This document shows positions 9,982 through 20,779 of a DNA stretch of 64,000 nucleotides, piece by piece. The stretch is from Caulobacter hibisci (GTDB lineage Bacteria > Pseudomonadota > Alphaproteobacteria > Caulobacterales > Caulobacteraceae). A model generated the notes under the pieces. It saw only the letters and a list, made by a program, of their open reading frames with translations. It searched no databases and was not told where the DNA came from. The stretch lies in contig NZ_JADWOX010000006.1 in the NCBI RefSeq assembly GCF_016135805.1, positions 1 through 64,000 on the forward strand. Reading direction: 5' to 3'. Numbering within the stretch: position 1 is the first letter of the stretch; each line of letters starts with the position of its first letter. The position numbers and the translations under genes are program-made.

Positions 9982-9985
<4 letters not shown>
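8252..9985 (-). CDS. treZ: Malto-oligosyltrehalose trehalohydrolase
   Basis: 577 residues; releases free trehalose from the product of TreY. It has an N-terminal beta-sandwich (GPLWLADGQVRFRLWAPGC), then the GH13 barrel with LDVVYNHFGPDGNYL, GLRFDAVHAIGD (nucleophile Asp near 253) and LVLENENND (acid Glu near 286), and a C-terminal domain. The annotated start is a GTG whose GTGA overlaps the glgX stop; an in-frame ATG two codons later (9979) is the alternative. Operon position between glgX and malQ fits a route from glycogen to trehalose. Confidence 0.93.
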
Positions 9986-12080
<2,095 letters not shown>

Positions 12081-12084
<4 letters not shown>

Positions 12085-14225
12085 GCTTGGGATCCTTCGT
12101 GGCGGAGGAAGACCGCGGCCAGCGGCGGCAGGGTCAGTTCGATCGTTTCGGCGCCGCCACGCGAAGAGCTCGTCACCCCGCCCTGGTTGCCCAGGTCGCC
12201 GCCGCCGTAGAGCGCCGCGTCGGTGTTGAGGATTTCGGCCCAGCGTCCGGAGAGCGGAACCGGAACCGATCGGCCGTGGCGAGGCTCGGGCGTCATGTTG
12301 ACCGCGACGATGATCGGCGCGCCGCCGTGGAACGAGCGGCGCTCGAACAGGAACACGCCGTCCTGGTCGTGGTTCTCGGCGATCCAGGAAAAGCCGCGCG
12401 CGTCCGCGTCGGTATGGTGCAGGGCGCCCTCGGCGCGGTAGACGCGGTTGAGGTCGCCGACCAGGCGCTGCAGGCCGCCGTGGTCGGCGTCCTCCGCCAG
12501 CGCCCAGTCCAGTTCCTTGTCGTGGTTCCACTCGCGCCACTGGCCGATCTCGCCGCCCATGAACAGCAGCTTCTTTCCTGGATGGGCCCACATCAGCGCC
12601 AGCAGGGCGCGCAGGTTGGCGAACTGGCGCCAGCGGTCGCCCGGCATCTTGGAGATCAGCGACCCCTTGCCGTGCACGACCTCGTCGTGGCTGAGCGGCA
12701 GGATGAAGCGTTCGGAAAAGGCGTAGCTCAGGCCAAAGCCGATGTCGCCGCCATGCCAGCCGCGATGGACGGGATCGCGCTCGATGTAGCGCAGGGTGTC
12801 GTTCATCCACCCCATGTTCCACTTGTAGGAGAAGCCCAGGCCGCCCTCGCCGACCGCAGCGGTCACGCCCGGCCATGCCGTCGATTCCTCGGCGATGGTG
12901 ATGGCCGACGGAAAGCGCTGGGCGACTTCGCCATTCAGCCGGCGCAGGAAGGCGATCGACTCCAGGTTCTCGCGACCGCCGTGGATGTTGGGCGTCCATT
13001 CGCCCGCCTTGCGGCTGTAGTCGCGATAGAGCATCGAGGCCACCGCATCGACGCGCAGGCCGTCGATGTGGAACCGATCGAGCCAGTGCAGGGCCGAGGC
13101 GATCAGGAAGGTAGAAACCTCCTGGCGACCCAGATTGTAGATCAGGGTGTTCCAGTCGGGGTGGAAGCCCTCGCGCGGATCGGCATGCTCGTAGAGGGCC
13201 GTGCCGTCGAAGCGCTCCAGCCCGTGGCCGTCGTTGGGGAAGTGGGCCGGCACCCAGTCGAGGATCACGCCCAGGCCCGCCTGGTGGCAGCGGTCGACGA
13301 ACCGGGCCAGGGCCTCGGGAGCGCCGTAGCGCGCGGTGGGGGCGAACTGGCCTAGCGGCTGGTAGCCCCAGGAGCCGCCGAACGGATGCTCCATGATCGG
13401 CATCAGCTGCAGATGGGTGAAGCCCAGCCCCGTCACATAGGGGATCAGGTGGTCGGCCAGGGCGTCCCAATCGTGGAAGGCCCGCCCGTCCCAGGGGCGC
13501 TTCCACGATCCGGCGTGCACCTCATAGATGCTGATGGGCGCGCCGGGGTGATGACGCTGGGCGCGTGCGGCCATCCAGGCGTCGTCGTTCCAGGCGTGGT
13601 CGAGCAGTGGCGCGACGACGGAGGCCGTAGCCGGCGGGGCCTCGCTGGCTCGGGCCATCGGATCGGCCTTTCGCCGCACCACGCCGTCGGCGCCGTGGAT
13701 CTCGAACTTGTAGCGCGCGCCCGGTTCCAGGCGCGGCACGAAGATTTCCCAGACGCCCGCGTCATGGCGCAGGCGCATGGGATGGCGGTCGCCGCGCCAG
13801 CTGTTGAAGTCTCCGACCAGACTCACGCGGCGCGCGTTCGGAGCCCAGACGCTGAAGGCCACGCCCTGGACTCCCTCGAGTTGTCGTGGAACCGCGCCCA
13901 GGCGCTCGGCCAGGCGCAGGGGCTCGCCGCCGATGATCTTGGCGAGGTCTTCGTCGGACAGAACGGGTCCGAAGCCATAGACGTCCTCGGTCTCCTGCGG
14001 GCCATCGGGCCACAGGATGCGCAGGTCGTGGGCCGAACCACTCTTGACCACGCCTTCGAAGAGGCCGGGGGCGATCTCGCGGAGCGTCGCCACGCGACGT
14101 CGGGTCTTGCGGCCGATCACCTCCACGGCCGCGGCGCCGGGCTGGTAGGTGCGCACCATCTCCCCGTGACGCCCGAGGAATCCGAACGGGTCGGACGCCC
14201 AAGACCCCGTATCGTCGAACCCCAC
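12081..14225 (-). CDS. glgB: 1,4-alpha-glucan branching enzyme
   Basis: 714 residues, the first gene of the leftward operon. It makes alpha-1,6 branches in glycogen. An N-terminal carbohydrate-binding region (FLGRHGEMVRTYQPGA), the CBM48 segment FSVWAPNARRVSLVGDFN, and the GH13 core are visible: DWVPAHFPND, GLRVDAVASMLY (nucleophile Asp near 392), TIAEESTAWPGV (Glu near 445) and LSHDEVVHGKGS. The start is probably the GTG at 14225; the protein is slightly shorter than many GlgB proteins, but no upstream in-frame extension is open. The glgA gene starts 208 bases away in the opposite direction. Confidence 0.93.
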
Positions 14226-14433
14226 CCGCCGCCTCCGGTTTGCTGCAGGTGCACAACGGGCAGGCGTTCGATCTGTGCCGTGGCGAAGAAAAAATAATCA
14301 TCGGAACTCTTGGCCGCGCACGCGGTTTTCCGCACATCTCCAAGGAGTTCGAGGCGATGACGGTCGGGGCGTGTCGAGGTTTTGTGTGCGGTAGCGAACA
14401 TTTCTCGCCGCCTGCCGGCGACGGCGCACGGCG
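14226..14433. promoter_or_regulatory. Divergent promoter region between glgB operon and glgA
   Basis: 208 bases without a convincing gene. It must hold promoters for both the leftward glgB-treY operon and rightward glgA. An AT-rich patch (GAAGAAAAAATAATCATC, 14284-14301) is the most promoter-like stretch, and a purine-rich AAGGAG lies at 14342. A rightward 65-codon frame here (14240-14437) overlaps glgA and looks random. Confidence 0.5.
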
Positions 14434-16080
14434 ATGAGCGGCCTCGAAGTCCTCTCCGTCGCCTCCGAAATCTTTCCGCTGATCAAGACCGGTGGTCTCG
14501 CCGACGTCACCGGCGCCCTGCCGCTGGCGCTGGCGCGGGAGGGCGTCCACGTCACGACCCTGGTTCCCGGCTATCCGGCGGTGATGGCCGCGCTGGAGCC
14601 ATCGGAACCGGTTCATCGCTTCGCCAGCCTGATGGGCGGCCCCGCGCGCCTGCTCAGGGGCCGGGCGGGGGCGCTGGATCTGTTGGTGATCGACGCCCCT
14701 CATCTCTATGACCGCCCTGGCAATCCCTATCTCCAGGCGCCAGGCGTGGAGTGGGTCGACAACGGCCCACGCTTCGCCGCCCTGGCCAAGGTCGCCGCCG
14801 ATCTGGGGTTGGGCCTGCTGGCCGACTACAGGCCCGGCGTCATCCAGGCGCACGACTGGCACGCGGGGCTGACGCCGGCCTATCTGCACTATGCGCGGCG
14901 CAAGGACCGACGCCTCAAGGCGCCCCCGGTCGTGCTGTCGATCCACAACCTAGCCTTCCAAGGCATCTTCCCGGCCCAACTGCTGGACACGCTGGGCCTG
15001 CCGCCGGAAGCCCTGGCGATCGACGGCGTGGAATACTGGGGCGACATCGGCTTCCTCAAGGCCGGCATCCAGTTCGCCGACCAGGTCACGACCGTGTCGC
15101 CCAGCTACGCCGCCGAGATCATCGGGGACGACGGCGGCATGGGCCTGGGAGGGCTGCTGAAGTCGCGCGCCAAGCGCTTGATCGGCATCCTCAACGGCAT
15201 CGACGACGAGGTCTGGAACCCTGAAACCGATCCGGCTATCAGCGCCCGCTACACGGCCGCCACGATCGAGCAGCGCGCGATCAACAAGCTGGCGCTGCAG
15301 GCCAGGTTCGGACTGCGGCCCGATCCGGAGGCGCCGCTGTTTGGGATCGCCAGCCGTCTGACCGACCAGAAGGGCGTCGACCTTCTGCTGGGCGCCCTGC
15401 CGGTGCTGTTCGCCGAAGGGGCCCAACTGATCGTCTGTGGCCAGGGCGAGCCGCGCTACGAGGCCGCCTTCGCCGAGGCGGCCGAGCGCTATCCCGGCGC
15501 CATGGGCCGCTTCCTCGGTTACCGGGAAGATCTCGCGCACCTGCTTCAAGCCGGAGCCGATGCGATCCTGGCGCCGTCGCGCTTCGAGCCGTGCGGCCTC
15601 ACTCAGCTTTGCGCCATGCGCTACGGCGCGGTGCCGGTCGTCTCGCGCACCGGGGGCCTGTCGGACACCATCATCGACGCCAACACCGCCGGAATCGCGC
15701 GCTCTGCGGCGACGGGCGTTCAGTTCGCGCCGCCCACCCAGGACATGCTGGAGGACGCCATCCGGCGCACCTGCGCCCTCTACCGGGATCCGGCGAGCTG
15801 GCGGCGGGTGCAACTCAACGCCATGGCCTCCGACAGTTCCTGGCGGGTCTCGGCGGCCGAATATGCGGCGCTGTTTCGCAGGTTGTCGTCGCGTTCGGCG
15901 ACCCGTCCCGCCAACGATGTCGCCGCCAAGCCGGCGCCTGAGGGCGAGCCGCGCAGCTTTGCCGGCTACGGCGTCGGCGCGCCCGACAAGCCCAAAGCCA
16001 CGGCGCGCGCGCCCTCTCGACGCGCGCTTGCCCGCGCCCAAGCCGCGTCCGCCGCGCAGAGATGTGCAGGAGAGACATGA
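14434..16080 (+). CDS. glgA: Glycogen synthase (ADP-glucose type)
   Basis: 548 residues; a GT5 glucosyltransferase that extends alpha-1,4-glucan from ADP-glucose. Hallmarks are KTGGLADV at residues 18-25 (nucleotide-sugar binding), SIHNLAFQGIFP, GILNGIDDEVWNP, and FEPCGLTQLCAMRYG near residue 384 with the conserved Glu. The usual enzyme ends near residue 480; about 60 extra Ala/Arg/Pro-rich residues follow and look disordered. The stop overlaps the ATG of the next small gene. The gene for ADP-glucose synthesis (glgC) is not in this window. Confidence 0.95.
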   Translation: MSGLEVLSVASEIFPLIKTGGLADVTGALPLALAREGVHVTTLVPGYPAVMAALEPSEPVHRFASLMGGPARLLRGRAGALDLLVIDAPHLYDRPGNPYLQAPGVEWVDNGPRFAALAKVAADLGLGLLADYRPGVIQAHDWHAGLTPAYLHYARRKDRRLKAPPVVLSIHNLAFQGIFPAQLLDTLGLPPEALAIDGVEYWGDIGFLKAGIQFADQVTTVSPSYAAEIIGDDGGMGLGGLLKSRAKRLIGILNGIDDEVWNPETDPAISARYTAATIEQRAINKLALQARFGLRPDPEAPLFGIASRLTDQKGVDLLLGALPVLFAEGAQLIVCGQGEPRYEAAFAEAAERYPGAMGRFLGYREDLAHLLQAGADAILAPSRFEPCGLTQLCAMRYGAVPVVSRTGGLSDTIIDANTAGIARSAATGVQFAPPTQDMLEDAIRRTCALYRDPASWRRVQLNAMASDSSWRVSAAEYAALFRRLSSRSATRPANDVAAKPAPEGEPRSFAGYGVGAPDKPKATARAPSRRALARAQAASAAQRCAGET

Positions 16081-16304
16081 CGGTCGAAGAACTCGTTGAC
16101 CTTTTGCAGGGCTTCGATCCAAGGGCGGTCGTCCTCATCCCCATGCGGTCGGGTCGGGGTGAACGTTGCGTGCCTGTCGTCGAAGCCGCGCCGGTCGCCG
16201 GCAGTCATTTTGCGAACGGCGCTGTCCGTTTGTGCTCGTTTCCCACGGTGCTCATGGCGGCGGACCAAGATCTCGCGGACTGGCGACCGGGTCTGGCGGA
16301 CTGA
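16077..16304 (+). CDS. Small hypothetical protein coupled to glgA
   Basis: 75 residues beginning MTVEELVDLLQGFDPRAVVL. The ATG overlaps the glgA stop (ATGA), with CAGGAGA 4-10 bases before it, so translation is probably coupled. The N-terminal MTVEELVDLLQGFDPxAxV pattern occurs in many short bacterial proteins of unknown role; the rest is mixed beta and ends DWRPGLAD. It could be co-expressed with glycogen synthase, but nothing in the sequence shows a link in function. Confidence 0.7.
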   Translation: MTVEELVDLLQGFDPRAVVLIPMRSGRGERCVPVVEAAPVAGSHFANGAVRLCSFPTVLMAADQDLADWRPGLAD

Positions 16305-16346
16305 GGGGCGCAGGGATCCAGTTTCAAGCTTATCCACGCGCTGGCC

Positions 16347-16652
16347 ATGACCGAGCAGCACCCAGCATCCCCAGACACGCCATCCGGGCCGCCATGGCGT
16401 CGCGCGGACGCACCCCATGCCGCGCCGCCGCCCGACCCCGCTCATGAGAGCAAGCGGCCGGAGCCATTGTTCCGGCTTGGCGTCGCCTTCTACGTGATGG
16501 GAATGGCGACCGGGCTCGCGGGCCTGGCTGTCTTTGGCCGCCTCGTGCCCCTTTCCGGCGATCCCATCCGCGATGGGATACTGCTGTGCCTCGGCGGCTT
16601 GATCCTGATGGTCGTGGGCCGGCTTCTGCGCAACAACACGCGTGGCCGGTAG
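16347..16652 (+). CDS. Small inner-membrane protein, two predicted helices
   Basis: 101 residues. A Pro-rich hydrophilic N-terminus of about 40 residues is followed by two hydrophobic spans (LGVAFYVMGMATGLAGLAVF and DGILLCLGGLILMVVGRLL) and a short basic tail. No family recognised. It lies 42 bases after the 75-residue gene on the same strand. Confidence 0.65.
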   Translation: MTEQHPASPDTPSGPPWRRADAPHAAPPPDPAHESKRPEPLFRLGVAFYVMGMATGLAGLAVFGRLVPLSGDPIRDGILLCLGGLILMVVGRLLRNNTRGR

Positions 16653-16851
16653 GGAAAGGACGATCGTCTGCGGGCCGATCTTGCGTCGCCGCTGATTGCG
16701 ATCCTACGAGGACGACATCAAGTCCGCGGGAGAGGTCAAGCCTGCGCCGGACGGCGCCAAGGTCTGGAACTGGCCGCGATCGCCCCTGGCGCGCATGAAG
16801 TGGAACCGAACCGCGCCTGCGCCGCTTGGCTCGACAGCAACAGGAGTTTCC

Positions 16852-17037
16852 ATGTCTGACGACAAGACCCGGCCCGGCCCCCAGGACGCCTCACGCATCA
16901 GCTTGGGCGAAGACTATGAAGTCGCCTATTGGACCAAGGCCCTGGGCGTCACGCGCCAGCAACTCGAAGAGGCGGTCGGCAAGGTCGGCAACGGCGCCGA
17001 AGCGGTCCGGGCGTTCCTGCAGCGCGGCGCGCACTGA
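16852..17037 (+). CDS. DUF3606 family protein
   Basis: 61 residues with the signature SRISLGEDYEVAYWTKALGV followed by a helix ending AVRAFLQRGAH, typical of the small DUF3606 family found across alphaproteobacteria. The ATG at 16852 has CAGGAG 7 bases upstream; a longer in-frame start at 16696 has no such site. These proteins are often near stress genes, but no molecular role is established. The 199 bases before it show no other gene. Confidence 0.85.
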   Translation: MSDDKTRPGPQDASRISLGEDYEVAYWTKALGVTRQQLEEAVGKVGNGAEAVRAFLQRGAH

Positions 17038-17210
17038 GTGCAGTTCGGCCGCCGAGCCCGGGGCCGGCGCAGGCGATGGGCCGCCCTGGCGATCATGGTC
17101 CTGGCGATTGACGGGGCGCCGGTCTTCGTCCTGGGCGACGGCGGCCGTCCTGGCGACGGCTTGCCCCTCTGCGCGTCCCGCTGACGGCCAAGCCGGGCAC
17201 GGGCTTCTCC

Positions 17211-18467
17211 TCAGATCGCGATGGCGTCCGCTTCCTCCGTCAGGCGTCGGGAGGCCTCGAAGTCCCGGCGCTTGAGCGCCGTCGCCGCGCCCCGCCGCAG
17301 CAGGCGATGGGCGGCGCCTTCGAACCGTCGGCGCAGCTTGGCCGCCCACGCTTCGGCCAGGTCCGGGTCGATCTTGGCGTCCTCGTCGCGCTCGAGGATC
17401 ATGCGGCTGGCCTCGGCGTAGGCTGGCCAGTCCATCAGGACCGCCAGACCGCGTTGGACGTCCCGGTGGGCGGCTGCGTAACTGAGGACCTGTTCTTCGG
17501 CCTCGACGTCGTCAAAGCCGTCCAGGCCGCCCACGAACGCCCTGGCGCGAGCCAGATCGAGCGTACGCTGGAAGGACGCCCAGCGCACCGCCTGGGCGGC
17601 GGCGGTCTGGCCCGAAGCCTCCAGATAATCGATCCAGGCGCTTTCCCAGTCGAAATCCGGCGCGGCCAGGCGGCCAGACGATCCCTTCGGCATGGGTGCG
17701 GCGCGGCGCAGGGCGTGACCGGCGGGTTCGATGTGGCCCGCGGCCAGCCAGCGGCGGGCGATCTCGACAGCCACCGCCGGCGTCTCCAAGGCCGCTTGGC
17801 CGTAGGTGGCCCCGTAGGCCTCGACGTCGGCGGCCGCGTCAGCCAGGTGCCGAACGACCTGGATCCAGCCTGGAGCGTGCTGGGCGCGCGCCTGAGCCAC
17901 GGCCAGGGCAATGGCGGCGGTCTTATTCATCCCGTCGGCGAAGACCGCCGACGTCCATTTGGCCCAGGACAGCGGCGCTGCGGCGGCGGCGTCGATCAGG
18001 GCTTGGGCGGCCAGATGCGGGTCATGGGCGGTCAGCAACGACCCAAGATCGCCCGCCGCGCGACGATAGATCGCCTCGAAGGCCTCATCGTGATCGCGCA
18101 GGCGGGCGCTGGTCTGGGCGTGCGTCGCCAGAAACCGCCACATCCGTTCCAAGGCCGTGTCGGGCGCCTCCGCGGCCAGGCGGTGGGCGACCAGACCACG
18201 CAGCGCGTCGAGATCGCGCAGGAAGGCCGGCTTCTGGCGCCAGGCGACTTGGCCGCGGCTGGTTTCCAGCGCCGCGAGGCGCTTGTCGATTTCCGGAACC
18301 AGGTGGGCGGGTCCCAAGCCCGCAGCCAACTCCATGCGCAGGCGACGCTTCAGATCGACGCGGGTGTCGGCGACTTCGACAAGGATTTCGGCGAGGCGAT
18401 CCGCGCCCAGGCCTCGCAGGTTTTGGGCGGTGACCCTCTTGAGGCTGGCGGCGCTGGGCTTGGCCAT
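17211..18467 (-). CDS. DUF6880-like helical repeat protein
   Basis: 418 residues beginning MAKPSAASLKRVTAQNLRGL. The protein is almost entirely helical, with repeated Ala-rich helix pairs through residues 100-400, and has no signal peptide or membrane span. The N-terminus (LAEILVEVADTRVDLKRRLRMELA) resembles the DUF6880 family of alphaproteobacteria; that assignment is from memory of the pattern. The ATG at 18467 is chosen because an upstream in-frame start (18521) would overlap the gene at 18476-18754. The two genes form a pair with 8 bases between them. The 173 bases past its stop hold only a weak 48-codon GTG frame on the other strand. Confidence 0.75.
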   Translation of the reverse strand: MAKPSAASLKRVTAQNLRGLGADRLAEILVEVADTRVDLKRRLRMELAAGLGPAHLVPEIDKRLAALETSRGQVAWRQKPAFLRDLDALRGLVAHRLAAEAPDTALERMWRFLATHAQTSARLRDHDEAFEAIYRRAAGDLGSLLTAHDPHLAAQALIDAAAAAPLSWAKWTSAVFADGMNKTAAIALAVAQARAQHAPGWIQVVRHLADAAADVEAYGATYGQAALETPAVAVEIARRWLAAGHIEPAGHALRRAAPMPKGSSGRLAAPDFDWESAWIDYLEASGQTAAAQAVRWASFQRTLDLARARAFVGGLDGFDDVEAEEQVLSYAAAHRDVQRGLAVLMDWPAYAEASRMILERDEDAKIDPDLAEAWAAKLRRRFEGAAHRLLRRGAATALKRRDFEASRRLTEEADAIAI

Positions 18468-18475
18468 GGGGGCGC

Positions 18476-18754
18476 CTAGGATCGACCGGCGAGCAGGGCG
18501 ATGACTTCGAGCCGAGCGCACGCGGCGGTGTGCGCCAGGGCCGTGTCAGCCGACTGGGCGTAGTCGATCTGAAACGCCGTCAAGGCGGAACGCAGCGCCA
18601 TGCAGAATGGCACCCGATAGCGCGTCGACACAAAACCGGCCTCGGCCGCCAGATCGTCGAACAGGAACCGCGCATGGTCGGCAGGTCCGCCGATCATCGC
18701 GTTGAGCCGGGCGATCTCGGTGTTGAATTGCGTGTGAACGGCCCTGATCGTCAT
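18476..18754 (-). CDS. Hypothetical protein (92 aa)
   Basis: Begins MTIRAVHTQFNTEIARLNAM; helical, with two cysteines and a phenylalanine-rich centre (RFLFDDLAAEAGF). It precedes the DUF6880-like gene by 8 bases and is probably transcribed with it. No family recognised. The 205 bases upstream (18755-18959) hold no supportable gene. Confidence 0.6.
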   Translation of the reverse strand: MTIRAVHTQFNTEIARLNAMIGGPADHARFLFDDLAAEAGFVSTRYRVPFCMALRSALTAFQIDYAQSADTALAHTAACARLEVIALLAGRS

Positions 18755-18959
18755 CGGCTTCGGCGGCTGCGCGGGCCATGGCGACCCCAGGGCCTAGGGA
18801 ACGAGCCGGGCAGGCAAAGCGATCCGTGGAGCGCGGCGTCGGATCGTCTTGCTGGCGCCGATTGGCCAGCCGGCGAGGCGCATCCGGCAAAAAGCGGCGC
18901 CGCGCCGGCCACGCCCGATGTTGGCCGCGGTTTCGACAGACAGGCTCTGTCATACCCCT

Positions 18960-19241
18960 TCAGTTGATCGCCGCGCCCCATATCAGGCCGACGACCGCCA
19001 CCACTCCTAAGGAAAACGCGATGCGCGCCGCGCGACTGCGGACGCGCCAGGCGAAAACTTCACAGGCCAGGCCGCCGCCTATGAGCAGGATCGCGGCCGC
19101 TGCGAAGTCCAGAGCGGTCCAATGGACCTCAGGCGTCAACCGCATCGCGATGGCCGGCGCGGTCAAGGCGACGGCGACGAGGGTCCAGGCAAGGGGACGG
19201 GCCAACGCCCATAGGCGATCCGACATGGCTGAACGGGTCAT
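18960..19241 (-). CDS. Small membrane protein, three predicted helices
   Basis: 93 residues with three hydrophobic segments (LAWTLVAVALTAPAIAM, ALDFAAAAILLIGGGLAC, RIAFSLGVVAVVGLIWGA). Three consecutive ATG codons (19247, 19244, 19241) follow a strong GGAGGT. The third has the best spacing of 7 bases, so it is chosen; the product differs by two Met only. Function unknown. Confidence 0.7.
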   Translation of the reverse strand: MTRSAMSDRLWALARPLAWTLVAVALTAPAIAMRLTPEVHWTALDFAAAAILLIGGGLACEVFAWRVRSRAARIAFSLGVVAVVGLIWGAAIN

Positions 19242-19247
19242 CATCAT

Positions 19248-19531
19248 ACCTCCAGATGTCCGGGCCACAGGAAGCACGATCATCGTGCAGGCAGGATGCA
19301 GATTGCGTCAAATCGCCGATGACCCCCGCGAGACATCGGAACCGGCCGTCTCGGCGAGCGCCCGTCTCTTCCAGATCCGATGCGCGCCGGTGATACAGTC
19401 ATCGATCATCGGTCCGATGGATAGGCGAAGCGATTCGGACACGCGACCCAAGTCCAGCGTGGTGTTCGCGCCGATGAACACCGCTCTTGGCCGCAAGGAT
19501 GCCTGGCTTCGAAAAAATGTGCTTGCGGGTG
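19248..19531. other. Stretch without a supportable gene
   Basis: About 280 bases between the small membrane protein and the hsp20 promoter. A leftward 78-codon frame (19308-19544), or its shorter form beginning MIDDCITGAHRIWKRR near 19418, is the only candidate. It has no clear ribosome site and no recognised family, so I do not call it. Confidence 0.4.
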
Positions 19532-19560
19532 CTTGACGAGGCATCGGCCCGTCTTAAATT
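19532..19560 (+). promoter_or_regulatory. Possible heat-shock (RpoH-type) promoter of hsp20
   Basis: CTTGAC at 19532-19537 and CTTAAATT at 19553-19560, 15 bases apart, resemble alphaproteobacterial sigma-32 elements, though the -10 element and the spacing are both imperfect. Transcription from here would begin just before the ROSE-like leader. Confidence 0.4.
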
Positions 19561-19565
19561 CCCGT

Positions 19566-19654
19566 CGTGCCGAACGCCTTAGGGGTTCGGTTCTGGGGCG
19601 CCGAGCGCTTCGGGCGCCCCTCATGTCCAACTTGCTTGCGAGGAGATGGAAATG
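19566..19654 (+). promoter_or_regulatory. ROSE-like RNA thermometer in the hsp20 leader
   Basis: The leader folds into successive hairpins. The first pairs 19570-19575 with 19585-19590, the second is very strong (19595-19602 with 19613-19620), and the last sets TTGCT (19632-19636) against the ribosome site AGGAG (19641-19645). The short U-(U/C)-GCU segment facing AGGA, with one unpaired G, is the hallmark of ROSE elements, which melt at high temperature to let small heat-shock mRNAs be translated. Position directly before an hsp20 gene is as known for rhizobia and Caulobacter relatives. Confidence 0.75.
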
Positions 19655-20125
19655 AGCACTGCCTTCGACCTTTCCCCCCTTTATCGTTCGATGATCGGCG
19701 TTGATCGGATGGCCGACCGCGTCGCATCGGCGTTGAGCAGCCCCGTCGACGCCAGCTATCCGCCCTTCGACGTGGAGAAAACTGGCCCGGACAGCTACCG
19801 CGTCACCATCGCCGCCGCGGGCTTTGCGCCGACGGACCTCGAAGTCGTCGCCCAGCCCAACCTGCTGGTCATTTCCGGCAAGAAGCCCAAGGCCGAGGAG
19901 GGCGAGCGCAACTTCCTGCATCGGGGCGTGGCCATGCGGGGCTTCGAGCGTCGTTTCGAACTGGCCGACCACGTGGTGGTCCGTTCCGCCAGCCACGCCG
20001 ACGGCCTGCTGACCATCGACCTGCAACACGAGGTCCCCGAGGCGCTGAAGCCCCGGCGCATCGAGATCGACCAAGCCGACCAGCAACGTCTTGCCGGGCC
20101 CGACGCGGCTCGCAAGGCGGCCTAA
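19652..20125 (+). CDS. Hsp20 family small heat-shock protein (IbpA type)
   Basis: 157 residues from the ATG at 19652; the ATG at 19646 directly touches the ribosome site, so the later one, 6 bases from GAGGAG, is preferred. The N-terminus (DLSPLYRSMIGVDRMADRV) is typical of class A alphaproteobacterial Hsp20 proteins. The alpha-crystallin domain spans about residues 35-130 (YPPFDVEKTGPDSYRVTIAAAG and GLLTIDLQHEVPEALKPRRI). These ATP-independent chaperones hold unfolding proteins in the cytoplasm. Expression is likely controlled by the leader thermometer and by an RpoH-type promoter. Confidence 0.93.
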   Translation: MSTAFDLSPLYRSMIGVDRMADRVASALSSPVDASYPPFDVEKTGPDSYRVTIAAAGFAPTDLEVVAQPNLLVISGKKPKAEEGERNFLHRGVAMRGFERRFELADHVVVRSASHADGLLTIDLQHEVPEALKPRRIEIDQADQQRLAGPDAARKAA

Positions 20126-20138
20126 GCGGGAGGCGGCC

Positions 20139-20402
20139 ATGCTCGCCCATCTTGAAGGCGCTAGGCGTCCTGGTCCCTGGCCGTGCAGGCCGGCCGTGGG
20201 ATTTCTCCATCCGCTTGAAGTGGTCAAGGACCAGGACCTGGACGCCAGCGCCAAGCGCGAGATCTTGGCGGCCTGGGCGTCGGATGCGAGCAGCGTGGAA
20301 GACCATCCCACCCAACGCTGGCTGCTGGGGACGCTCGCGCCGGTGCCGTTGAGCGAAGTGCTTGCGGCGTTGCGGCGCCTCGACGCCAAGGCCGCTTCGT
20401 GA
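20139..20402 (+). CDS. Conserved hypothetical protein downstream of hsp20
   Basis: 87 residues beginning MLAHLEGARRPGPWPC. The core GFLHPLEVVKDQDLDASAKREI followed by LAAWASDAS and the end VPLSEVLAALRRLD match a family of short alphaproteobacterial proteins of unknown role. It starts 13 bases after the hsp20 stop and probably shares its heat-induced transcript. Confidence 0.75.
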   Translation: MLAHLEGARRPGPWPCRPAVGFLHPLEVVKDQDLDASAKREILAAWASDASSVEDHPTQRWLLGTLAPVPLSEVLAALRRLDAKAAS

Positions 20403-20408
20403 CCTTGA

Positions 20409-20433
20409 GGCGGCCGGTCGCTGACCGGCCGCC
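20409..20433 (+). terminator. Strong hairpin, possible end of hsp20 transcript
   Basis: Perfect 11-base-pair stem (20409-20419 with 20423-20433) with a 3-base loop, starting 6 bases after the stop codon. There is no immediate T run, so it may act as a Rho-dependent or 3'-end stabilising structure. Confidence 0.5.
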
Positions 20434-20462
20434 ACTGTCGATCATCTGAGTTTGGAGTTTGC

Positions 20463-20714
20463 ATGCCGACGGTGATTTCGGTCGCCCCGGAGGGCCCGGC
20501 CTGGGCGGTGCGCTGTGCGGCCCTCTTCGATAACGTCATCATCCACAAGAGCGGGGGCAGGGCGGAAGCGGCCGCGCGCGGCTTGGCCGAGCGGCTCAGC
20601 CAGGCGGGCGTAGATTGCCTGCTGGAAGTGCGACTGAGGGATGGGGCGCTGGCCGGGCGGTTCGTCGCTCCGGCCCGGTCGGCGACCATGAACGCGCTGG
20701 GCCAGGCCGCCTAG
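20463..20714 (+). CDS. DUF2188-like small protein
   Basis: 83 residues: a beta strand with WAV, a segment HKSGGRAEAAARGLAERL and a second strand ending RDGALAGRF. This W-V / A-E-A-A / RDG pattern resembles the DUF2188 family, usually short proteins linked to stress genes. The ATG follows TTTGGAGTTTGC. Assignment is tentative. Confidence 0.6.
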   Translation: MPTVISVAPEGPAWAVRCAALFDNVIIHKSGGRAEAAARGLAERLSQAGVDCLLEVRLRDGALAGRFVAPARSATMNALGQAA

Positions 20715-20779
20715 GGCAACCGGCGACGCTGGCCAGCAGGGCGCGTTCGATTGCAGGGCCGGCGGCCCGCGCTCCCTGG

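Noticed and set aside
12085-13506. In-frame upstream extension of glgX to 13506
   Set aside because: It is the off-frame reading of glgB; GlgX-like sequence begins at about 12084.
14240-14437. 65-codon rightward frame in the glgB-glgA divergent region
   Set aside because: No recognised family, overlaps the glgA start and most likely lies in promoter DNA.
17038-17184. GTG-started 48-codon frame directly after the DUF3606 gene
   Set aside because: It touches the upstream stop and has a short hydrophobic run, but the remainder is Arg/Gly-rich, there is no clear ribosome site, and no family is recognised.
19308-19544. Leftward 78-codon frame before hsp20
   Set aside because: No ribosome site or family; it would cover the hsp20 promoter.
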